Below are positions 36,178 through 42,279 of a stretch of 42,279 nucleotides of DNA, piece by piece; the stretch's first letter is position 1, and the number at the start of each line of letters is the position of its first letter. Made by a program: the position numbers and the translations under genes. Under the pieces are notes generated by a model, which saw only the letters and a list, made by a program, of their open reading frames with translations, had not been told where the DNA came from and searched no databases. Source of the DNA: Rhizobacter sp. (GTDB taxonomy: Bacteria > Pseudomonadota > Gammaproteobacteria > Burkholderiales > Burkholderiaceae_C); contig JADGRJ010000006.1 of the NCBI GenBank assembly GCA_017881025.1, positions 1-42,279 on the forward strand. Direction: 5' to 3'.

Positions 36178-36819
36178 GTGCTCGGAACGCATTCGCTCGG
36201 CGTCTTCGCGGCGACGGTCTTCGTCGTCAACGCGACGCCGGGCGTCGACATGATGTTCACGCTGGCGCGGACGCTGCGCCATGGCGTCGCCGGCGGCCTC
36301 GTGGCGGCGCTCGGCGTCGCCGCCGGCTGCGTCGTCCACACGCTCGTCGCCGCGTTCGGCCTGGCGGCGCTGCTGGCGGCGTCGGGCACGGCGTTCGCAC
36401 TCGTCAAGTGGGCCGGTGCCGCCTATCTGGTGTGGCTCGCGATCGGCATGCTGCGAGCGAGCGGGTCGGCGGCCGAGGTCGCGGCGCCGACGGTGGAGCG
36501 CGCCGCGAGCCCTGGCCTTTGGCAGCTCTTCCGCCAGGGCGTGCTGACCAACGTCCTCAACCCGAAGATCGCGATCTTCTTCCTCGCCCTGCTGCCGCAG
36601 TTCATCGACGCCGGCGCGCCCGACAAGCTGCTCGCCTTCCTCTTCCTCGGCGCCTGGTTCGTCGTCCAGGGCGCGCTCTTCCTGGTCGCCTTCGTGCTTC
36701 TCGTCGCACCGCTCAGGCGCTGGCGCGCGAGCCCGGCCTGGCGACGCGGACTCAACGCCGCCGGCGCCGCCATCTTCGTCTGGCTGGCGGCGCGCCTGGC
36801 GCTGGTCGAGCGGACGTGA
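36178..36819 (+). CDS. LysE-family translocator (RhtB-like exporter)
   Basis: A 213-residue inner-membrane protein of the LysE/RhtB family, exporters of amino acids or similar small metabolites. The start HSLGVFAATVFVVNATPGVDMMF with the conserved PG is typical, followed by GLVAALGVAAGCVVHTLVAAFGL, LVKWAGAAYLVWLAIGML, the loop FRQGVLTNVLNPKIAIFFLALLPQF and two C-terminal segments; about six membrane helices in all. The GTG at 36178 is chosen because it precedes the first helix directly. The substrate is unknown. It overlaps the MaoC gene start by 4 bases (GTGA). Confidence 0.88.
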   Translation: MLGTHSLGVFAATVFVVNATPGVDMMFTLARTLRHGVAGGLVAALGVAAGCVVHTLVAAFGLAALLAASGTAFALVKWAGAAYLVWLAIGMLRASGSAAEVAAPTVERAASPGLWQLFRQGVLTNVLNPKIAIFFLALLPQFIDAGAPDKLLAFLFLGAWFVVQGALFLVAFVLLVAPLRRWRASPAWRRGLNAAGAAIFVWLAARLALVERT

Positions 36820-37292
36820 GCGCGGTGCACGAAGCGTCGGCCGCGCTCGCCACCGTCGGCGAGACCTTCACCCAGCGCGCGCGCTTCAGCGACGCCGAGA
36901 TCCGCGCCTTCGCGACCTCGGTGCACGACCACAACCCGCTGCACCACCACGTCGCCGCGGCACGCGCCGCCGGCTATCGCGGCCTGATCGCCTCGGGGAC
37001 GCAGCTCGGCAGCGTCTTCATGGCGATGACCGCGACCCACTTCGCGCAGCCGACCGGCGACGGCCGGCCTCGCCTCGGCCTCGGCATCGGCTTCGACCTC
37101 CGCTTCCGCGCGCCGGTCTACGCAGGCGAGGACATCGATCTGCGCTGGACGGTGACGGACGTCACGTGGAAGGAGAGCCTCGCCGGCTGGATCACGCGCC
37201 TCGAAGGCGAGGCGCGATCGACCGAGCGACTGCTCCTGAGCGGCACCGGCACGCTCCTCCTGCGCTCGCCGTCGCGCAAGGCTGCGCCATGA
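36816..37292 (+). CDS. MaoC-like (R)-enoyl-CoA hydratase domain protein
   Basis: A 158-residue hot-dog-fold protein of the MaoC group, which hydrates trans-2-enoyl-CoA. The active-site motif is SVHDHNPLHHHVAAARAAGY with Asp38 and His43, followed by GLIASGTQLGSVF and RFRAPVYAGEDIDLRWTV. The length fits a single hot-dog domain working as a dimer. The start is GTG at 36816 overlapping the LysE stop, and the stop overlaps the acyl-CoA dehydrogenase start (ATGA). Placement between a thiolase and a dehydrogenase points to acyl-CoA degradation. Confidence 0.88.
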   Translation: MSAVHEASAALATVGETFTQRARFSDAEIRAFATSVHDHNPLHHHVAAARAAGYRGLIASGTQLGSVFMAMTATHFAQPTGDGRPRLGLGIGFDLRFRAPVYAGEDIDLRWTVTDVTWKESLAGWITRLEGEARSTERLLLSGTGTLLLRSPSRKAAP

Positions 37293-38419
37293 TCCTCGAC
37301 GCCGACCACGTCGCCGTGCAGGACGCCGTTCGCGGCTTCGTGCAGGACCGGATCGCGCCGCACGCGGCGCAGTGGGATCGCGACAGCCACTTCCCGAAGG
37401 CCGAGCTGCAGGGCCTGGCCGCGCTCGGATGCTACGGCGTCGCGGTGCCGACCGAGCACGACGGCGCCGGCCTCGACTACCTCGCGCTCGCCGTCATCCT
37501 CGAGGAGATCGCCGCCGGTGACGGCGCCACGTCGACGATCGTCAGCGTCAACAACTGTCCGGTCTGCTCGATCCTCATGGCGTGGGCTACGACCGAGCAG
37601 AAGGAGCAGTGGCTGAAGCCGCTCGCGCGCGGCGAGATGCTCGGCGCGTTCTGCCTCACCGAGCCGCACGTCGGCTCGGAGGCCAGCGGGCTGAAGACGA
37701 CCGCGGTTCGCGACGGCGGCGAGTACGTGCTGAACGGCGTCAAGCAGTTCATCACGAGCGGCAAGAACGGCGACGTCGCGATCGTCATGGCGGTCACCGA
37801 CAAGGCGGCCGGCAAGCGCGGCATCAGCGCCTTCGTCGTGCCGACGGCGACGCCCGGCTACGGGGTCGCGAGCGTCGAGAGCAAGCTCGGCCAGCACGCC
37901 AGCGACACGGCGCAGATCGTGTTCGAGAACTGCCGCGTGCCGGCGGCGAACCTGCTCGGCGAGGAAGGCCAGGGCCTGAAGATCGCGCTCTCGGGCCTCG
38001 AGGGCGGGCGGATCGGCATCGGCGCGCAGGCGATCGGCATGGCGCGCGCGGCGTTCGAGGCGGCGCTCGCCTACGCGAAGGAGCGCGTCGCCTTCGGCAA
38101 GCCGATCTTCGAGCACCAGGCGGTGCAGTTCCGCCTCGCCGAGATGGCGACCAAGATCGAGGCGGCGCGCCAGCTCGTCCACCACGCCGCGAGCCTCAAG
38201 GACGCCGGCCGGCCGTGCCTCAAGGAAGCGGCGATGGGCAAGCTGATGGCGAGCGAGATGGCCGAGCGCGTCTGCAGCGACGCGCTCCAGGTCTTCGGCG
38301 GCTACGGCTACGTCAACGACTTTCCGGTCGAGCGCATCTACCGCGACGTTCGCGTCTGCCAGATCTACGAGGGCACGAGCGACGTCCAGAAGATCCTCAT
38401 CGGCCGGGCGCTCGCCTGA
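37289..38419 (+). CDS. Acyl-CoA dehydrogenase
   Basis: A 376-residue FAD-dependent acyl-CoA dehydrogenase, introducing the alpha-beta double bond and passing electrons to ETF. Characteristic parts are CYGVAVPTEHDGAGLDYLA, FCLTEPHVGSEASGLKTTA, VLNGVKQFITSGKNGDVA, ERVAFGKPIFEHQAVQFRLAEMAT, VFGGYGYVNDFPVERIYRD and QIYEGTSDVQKILI. The catalytic base is Glu361 in the YEGTSDV motif, as in short/medium-chain enzymes; isovaleryl- and long-chain enzymes use a different position. Its exact substrate, short straight or branched, is not resolved. It is the last gene of the coupled run from merR. Confidence 0.94.
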   Translation: MILDADHVAVQDAVRGFVQDRIAPHAAQWDRDSHFPKAELQGLAALGCYGVAVPTEHDGAGLDYLALAVILEEIAAGDGATSTIVSVNNCPVCSILMAWATTEQKEQWLKPLARGEMLGAFCLTEPHVGSEASGLKTTAVRDGGEYVLNGVKQFITSGKNGDVAIVMAVTDKAAGKRGISAFVVPTATPGYGVASVESKLGQHASDTAQIVFENCRVPAANLLGEEGQGLKIALSGLEGGRIGIGAQAIGMARAAFEAALAYAKERVAFGKPIFEHQAVQFRLAEMATKIEAARQLVHHAASLKDAGRPCLKEAAMGKLMASEMAERVCSDALQVFGGYGYVNDFPVERIYRDVRVCQIYEGTSDVQKILIGRALA

Positions 38420-38442
38420 CCGGGGCGCGGCGAGGAGGGCGG

Positions 38443-39912
38443 ATGGACGAGCGAAGCGCTCGCGAGGTCACGCTGCTCGAGGCGTTCGAGACGGCGCAGC
38501 CGACGAGCCCGAGCTGGAGCGACGACGACCGTCGCTGGGCCGACCGCGTCGCGCTCGAGGCGGCGACGCCGGGGGGCGCGCCGGCGGCGTTCGTCGCCAC
38601 GCGCGCCGGCCACGCGATGCAGCGCCTCGCCGCGCGCGAGCCCGCGCTCGCCCGCTCTGGCGCGCGGCCCGCGACGCGCGCCGTCGGCTTCGTCGCGATC
38701 GCGCTGATCGCCTTCGTGCTCGGAATCGTCGCCGACGCGATCGGCAGCGGCCGGCGCATCAACCTGCTCGCGCCGCCGCTCTGGGGCATCCTGGTGTGGA
38801 ATCTCGTGGTCTACGCGCTGCTGATCGTGCTGCCGCTCGTTCGGCTGGCGCGGCGCGGGCCGGTGCTGCCGGGGCCGATCGTCCGCGCCGCCGAGGCGCT
38901 GCTGCGAGTGCGCCAGCGGCTGCCGCGTGCATCGAGCGGCGGCGGTGCCGGCGCGGTGCGCCGATTCGCTGCGCTCTGGCTGGCGCGCAGCCGCGGCCTC
39001 GCGCTGCTGCGCGCCGAAGCCGCGCTGCACACCGGCGCCGCCGCGCTCGCGCTCGGCCTCGTCGCCGGCCTCTACGCGCGCGGTCTCGTCCTCGACTACC
39101 GCGCCGGCTGGGAAAGCACATTCCTCGATGCCGCGACGGCGCACGCGCTCGTTGCCGCCGTGCTCGGCCCCGCTTCCGCGCTGGCCGGGATCCCGCTGCC
39201 CGACGCCGCGTCGTTCGCGGCCTTGCGGATCGGGCCCGACGCCTCCGGCACGGGCGCGCGGGCGGCGCCGTGGATCCACCTCATCGCCCTCACGCTCGGG
39301 CTCGTCGTCATCGTGCCGCGCGTCGTCCTCGCGCTCGCCTGCGGCCTCGCTGCGGCGTGGCGATCGCGCCGCTTCGCGCTGCCGCTCGACGAGCCGTACT
39401 TCCAGCGGCTCCTCCGGCTCGGCGGCGGCGGCGCGGCGCGCGTCGTCGTCCTGCCGTACGCGGCGACGCCGTCGCCGCAGGCGACGCTCGGCCTGCGCTC
39501 GCTGCTCGCGGCGACGCTCGGCGCCCGGCTCGACGTGCGCATCGCGCCGGTCGTCCCCTTCGGCGCGGAGGACGCCGCGCCGAGCGACATCGGCGTCGAC
39601 ACGACGCACGCTTTCGCGCTCTTCAACCTCGGCGCGACGCCCGAGGCGGAGCACCAGACGCGCTTCCTGCGCACGGTCGCCGCCGCGCTGCCGAAAGGCG
39701 CTGTGCTCGGCGCGATCGTCGATTCGTCGGCGTTCGCGCGCCGCTTCGCCGGCCTCGACAATCGCATCGCCGAGCGGCGCGAGGCCTGGCGCGTCTGGGG
39801 CGAAGGTGCCGGCACCATGGCGCTGACCGTCGACCTCGAATCAGCCGACGCCGCCGGCGCCGAGCCCTACCTGCAGGCCGCGCTCGCCCGGCCCGCGGAG
39901 CCGCGCCAGTGA
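38443..39912 (+). CDS. DUF2868 membrane protein
   Basis: A 489-residue protein of the DUF2868 family, of unknown function. An N-terminal soluble part (1-78) with SWSDDDRRWADRVA is followed by two membrane helices at about 80-100 (VGFVAIALIAFVLGIVADAI) and 112-134. Two or three further hydrophobic segments lie between ~195 and ~310 (AAALALGLVAGLYARGLVL, LIALTLGLVVIVPRVVLALA). The C-terminal third is cytosolic with DEPYFQRLLRLGGG and a Rossmann-like or alpha/beta look. GAGGAGGGC lies just before the ATG. The stop overlaps the start of the DUF3482 GTPase gene, and the two families are often found paired, suggesting a membrane-anchored GTPase complex (inference). Confidence 0.85.
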   Translation: MDERSAREVTLLEAFETAQPTSPSWSDDDRRWADRVALEAATPGGAPAAFVATRAGHAMQRLAAREPALARSGARPATRAVGFVAIALIAFVLGIVADAIGSGRRINLLAPPLWGILVWNLVVYALLIVLPLVRLARRGPVLPGPIVRAAEALLRVRQRLPRASSGGGAGAVRRFAALWLARSRGLALLRAEAALHTGAAALALGLVAGLYARGLVLDYRAGWESTFLDAATAHALVAAVLGPASALAGIPLPDAASFAALRIGPDASGTGARAAPWIHLIALTLGLVVIVPRVVLALACGLAAAWRSRRFALPLDEPYFQRLLRLGGGGAARVVVLPYAATPSPQATLGLRSLLAATLGARLDVRIAPVVPFGAEDAAPSDIGVDTTHAFALFNLGATPEAEHQTRFLRTVAAALPKGAVLGAIVDSSAFARRFAGLDNRIAERREAWRVWGEGAGTMALTVDLESADAAGAEPYLQAALARPAEPRQ

Positions 39913-41429
39913 GCACCGCGCCCGACACCGTCTCGCTCAGCCTCGTCTCGCACACCAACGCCGGCAAGACGACGCTGGCGCGGACGCTCCTCGGTCGCGA
40001 CATCGGCGAGGTCCGCGACGCGCCGCACGTCACCGAATTCGCCGACGCGCACGTGCTCGTCGAGACGAGCCCAGGCGACCGGCTGCTGCTGTGGGACACG
40101 CCGGGCTTCGGCGACAGCGTCCGCCTCGTGCGAAGGCTGCGCCAGGCGGAGGGTCCGATCGGCCGCTTCCTGAGCGAGGTCTGGGACCGCTGGACCGACC
40201 GGCCGTTCTGGGCCAGCCAGCAGGCGATCCGCAACATGCGCGACGAAGCCGACGCGCTGCTCTACCTCGTCAACGCGTCGGAATCGATCGAGGCGGCAGG
40301 CTACGTGCAGCCGGAGATGGAGCTGCTCGGCTGGATCGGCAAGCCGGTCGTCGTGCTCCTCAACCAGCTCGGCGCGCCGCGAGCCAGCGAAGTCGAAGCC
40401 GCCGAGGTGGCGCGCTGGCGCGCCAGCCTCGCCGCGTACGGCCACGTGCGCGCCGTCCTGCCGCTCGATGCGTTTGCGCGCTGCTGGGTCCAGGAGCTGA
40501 CTTTGTTCGCGGCTGTCGAAGCGGCGCTGCCCGAGGCCGAGCGCCCGGCGATGGCGCGCTTGATCGCCGCATGGCGCGATCGACGCTTCGCGACCTTCGA
40601 CGCGTCGGTGCAGGCGATCGCCGCCAGCCTGGCGCGGATCGCGACCATGAGCGAGACGGTGCCCGAAGCGGGCGGCGTGCGCGCGCGCTTGCGCCAGGCC
40701 GGCGCCGCCATCGGCATCGGCAGCGCCGAGCCCGGTCCCGCGGCGACCGCGCAGCGCTCGCTCGCCGCCCGCCTCGACGACGAGGTGCGAGCGAACACGC
40801 GCGAGCTCCTCGCCTTGCACGGCCTCGGCGGCGCGGCCGAGGGTGAGATCCGCGACCGGCTCGCCGCCGGCTACGACCTGCGCCTGCGCCTCGACGAGAC
40901 GCAAGCGGCGATGTGGGGCGGCGCGGTCACCGGCGCGCTCGTCGGCCTCAAGGCCGACCTGCTGAGCGGCGGCCTGACGCTCGGCGGCGGCCTGATCGCC
41001 GGCGGCGTTCTCGGCGCGCTCGGCAGCGCCGGGCTGGCGCGCTGCGTCAATCTCGTTCGCGGCACCGGCCGCTCGTTCGTCGCCTGGAACGCGGCCGCGC
41101 TCGACACGATGACCGAGGCTGCGCTGCTGCGCCTGCTCGCGGTCGAGCATTTCGGCCGCGGCCGCGGCGACTGGGTGCAGGGCGAGGCGCCGCAACACTG
41201 GGCCGGTGTCGTCGCCGCCGCGCTCGCGCCGTTGCGCGAGGCGTTCGATGCTGCCTGGTCGGAGCGGCCGGGAAAGACGACGGGCGACGAAGCCGCGCTC
41301 GCCGCGCGGCTCGCGACTATCGTCAGCGAAGCGGCGCGCGCGTCGCTGCGCGACCTTTATCCGGACGCCGGCCTCGTCTGGCCGTCCGACCCTGCCGAGG
41401 AGCGAAACGATGAGCCTGCCAACTCCTGA
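39909..41429 (+). CDS. DUF3482-containing P-loop GTPase
   Basis: A 506-residue TRAFAC-type GTPase followed by DUF3482. G1 is HTNAGKTT (15-22), G3 is WDTPGFGD (Asp63), and the G4 position reads LNQLG (near 152) instead of NKxD. After the G domain comes a helical region with about 45 glycine-rich hydrophobic residues near 335-380 (GGAVTGALVGLKADLLSGGL, GGGLIAGGVLGALGSAGLA), which could insert in a membrane as a hairpin. The GTG start overlaps the DUF2868 stop (GTGA). The layout, G domain then helices plus a glycine-rich membrane hairpin, recalls membrane-acting GTPases; the cellular role is unknown. Confidence 0.85.
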   Translation: MSTAPDTVSLSLVSHTNAGKTTLARTLLGRDIGEVRDAPHVTEFADAHVLVETSPGDRLLLWDTPGFGDSVRLVRRLRQAEGPIGRFLSEVWDRWTDRPFWASQQAIRNMRDEADALLYLVNASESIEAAGYVQPEMELLGWIGKPVVVLLNQLGAPRASEVEAAEVARWRASLAAYGHVRAVLPLDAFARCWVQELTLFAAVEAALPEAERPAMARLIAAWRDRRFATFDASVQAIAASLARIATMSETVPEAGGVRARLRQAGAAIGIGSAEPGPAATAQRSLAARLDDEVRANTRELLALHGLGGAAEGEIRDRLAAGYDLRLRLDETQAAMWGGAVTGALVGLKADLLSGGLTLGGGLIAGGVLGALGSAGLARCVNLVRGTGRSFVAWNAAALDTMTEAALLRLLAVEHFGRGRGDWVQGEAPQHWAGVVAAALAPLREAFDAAWSERPGKTTGDEAALAARLATIVSEAARASLRDLYPDAGLVWPSDPAEERNDEPANS

Positions 41430-42150
41430 GAGCGGAGCCGTTCGCGCGCTGGTGTTCGACGTCTTCGGCACCGTCGTCGACTGGCGCGGCTCGATCATCC
41501 GGGAAGGCGAGGCGCAGTCGGCGGCGAAGGGATGGCGCGTCGACTGGCCGGCCTTCGCCGACGCCTGGCGCGCCGGCTACCAGCCGGCGATGCAGCGCGT
41601 GATGCAGGCGGCGGCGAGCGGCGAGCCGGCCTGGACCAAGCTCGATGCGCTGCATCGCGGCATCCTCGACACGCTGCTGCCGCGCTTCGGTCTCGACCGC
41701 CTCTCCGAGCCCGAGCGCGAGCGGCTCAACCTCGTCTGGCACCGCCTCGATCCCTGGCCCGACGCGGTCGCCGGCCTGACCCGGCTGAAGGCGCGCTTCC
41801 CGATCGCGACGCTCTCGAACGGCAACGTCTCGCTGCTCGTCGACATGGCCCGGCACGCCCGGCTGCCGTGGGACTGCGTCCTGTCGGCCGAGCTGTTCCG
41901 CAAGTACAAGCCCGATCCGGCCGTCTACCGCGGCGCCGCCGATCTGCTCGGCGTCGCGCCAAACGAGCTGCTGATGGTGGCGGCCCACCCGAGCGACCTC
42001 GCCGCGGCGAAACGGGCGGGCCTGAAGACGGCATACGTCGACCGGCCGCTCGAGCGCGGCCCGGACGGCCCGCGCGAAGACTCGGCCGGACAGCGCTTCG
42101 ACTGGGTCGCGAGCGACTTCGTCGATCTCGCCGCTCAGCTGGGCGCTTGA
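41410..42150 (+). CDS. Haloacid dehalogenase type II-like HAD hydrolase
   Basis: A 246-residue HAD-superfamily protein. Motif I is VFDVFGTVVDWRGS with the nucleophile Asp17. Motif II is ATLSNGNVSLL, motif III is the Lys in FRKYKPDPAVYRGA and motif IV is MVAAHPSDLAAAKRAGLKTAY. This pattern (DVFGT, then SNGN, then KYKPDP, then AAHxxDL) is that of L-2-haloacid dehalogenases, though many such proteins are general phosphatases. The ATG at 41410 has GAGGAG upstream and lies inside the last 20 bases of the preceding gene. Substrate not determined. Confidence 0.9.
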   Translation: MSLPTPESGAVRALVFDVFGTVVDWRGSIIREGEAQSAAKGWRVDWPAFADAWRAGYQPAMQRVMQAAASGEPAWTKLDALHRGILDTLLPRFGLDRLSEPERERLNLVWHRLDPWPDAVAGLTRLKARFPIATLSNGNVSLLVDMARHARLPWDCVLSAELFRKYKPDPAVYRGAADLLGVAPNELLMVAAHPSDLAAAKRAGLKTAYVDRPLERGPDGPREDSAGQRFDWVASDFVDLAAQLGA

Positions 42151-42202
42151 GTCGCCAGCCCTCCCTGGTCGTGATCGGCCCGCATTGCAGTACGCTGGCG
42201 CG

Positions 42203-42279
42203 ATGAGCAGACCCGCCATCGATTTCTACGTCGACTTCTCGTCGCCGTACTCGTACATCGCCTCCGAATGGATCGAGGC
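42203..42279 (+). CDS. DsbA-family 2-hydroxychromene-2-carboxylate isomerase (5' end only)
   Basis: Only the first 25 codons are inside the window: MSRPAIDFYVDFSSPYSYIA and a few more. This is the opening of the thioredoxin-fold 2-hydroxychromene-2-carboxylate isomerase / DsbA-like group, where Ser-Pro replaces the Cys motif of disulfide oxidoreductases and binds glutathione. The gene runs off the end, so the rest of the protein and its exact subfamily cannot be judged. It is 52 bases after the HAD gene stop. Confidence 0.65.
   Translation, partial: MSRPAIDFYVDFSSPYSYIASEWIE

Overview
The window reads as ordinary chromosomal sequence from a high-GC betaproteobacterium, most likely order Burkholderiales. 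GC is roughly 70% by eye with strongly G/C-biased third codon positions. The block cobW - dksA - STAS-domain gene - hslV - hslU, the run corC - lnt - glyQ - glyS - gmhB - plsC - ygjP-like, and the merR - aceK - thiolase block are familiar from that order. A dispersed hairpin repeat of a kind I associate with Rubrivivax, Methylibium and Comamonadaceae genomes is also present. No rRNA, tRNA, CRISPR array, insertion sequence, integrase or phage gene was seen. Thirty-eight protein genes are called; the last is cut by the window edge.

Layout. 1-10,018 holds mostly single genes: an aldo/keto reductase, AMP nucleosidase, a D-amino-acid dehydrogenase, a biotinyl-carboxyltransferase fusion lacking a biotin carboxylase domain, a 58-residue protein, a glycine-zipper lipoprotein, a DUF72 protein, a DUF1328 membrane peptide and a Nudix/metallo-beta-lactamase fusion. 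10,062-15,416 is a minus-strand operon for a PPK2 polyphosphate kinase, fused isobutyryl-CoA mutase (IcmF) and an alpha-methylacyl-CoA racemase. 15,540-17,283 holds a small YXWGXW-type protein, a DUF4864 protein and coaX. 17,302-23,461 is the minus-strand hslUV, STAS, dksA and cobW block. 23,648-31,489 is a tightly coupled plus-strand run for envelope biogenesis and glycyl-tRNA synthetase. 31,503-38,419 centres on a LiuR-like MerR regulator: a divergent metallo-hydrolase on one side, and aceK, thiolase, a LysE exporter, a MaoC hydratase and an acyl-CoA dehydrogenase on the other. 38,443-42,279 carries a DUF2868 membrane protein with a partner DUF3482 GTPase, a HAD hydrolase and the start of a DsbA-like isomerase.

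How the genes fit together. Two acyl-CoA modules stand out: the PPK2-IcmF-racemase operon (branched acyl-CoA interconversion) and the MerR-AceK-thiolase-MaoC-acyl-CoA dehydrogenase cluster (beta-oxidation tied to the glyoxylate-shunt switch). Upstream of each lies a similar imperfect palindrome: GATTGACGTATGCGTCAATC before ppk2-icmF and TTTACGTAAACGTCAA next to the MerR gene. They match at 13 of 16 positions when aligned, suggesting that the MerR protein controls both.

The most notable structural observations are this shared operator; a copy of the dispersed repeat inserted in frame inside aceK; two more copies flanking hslV; and a sharp drop in GC and change in codon use over the 3' half of glyS, which looks like a recombined segment or an assembly chimera. 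I did not find a clear-cut new defence or mobile system. The best candidates for undescribed biology are the PPK2-IcmF-racemase regulon and the DUF2868/DUF3482 pair.
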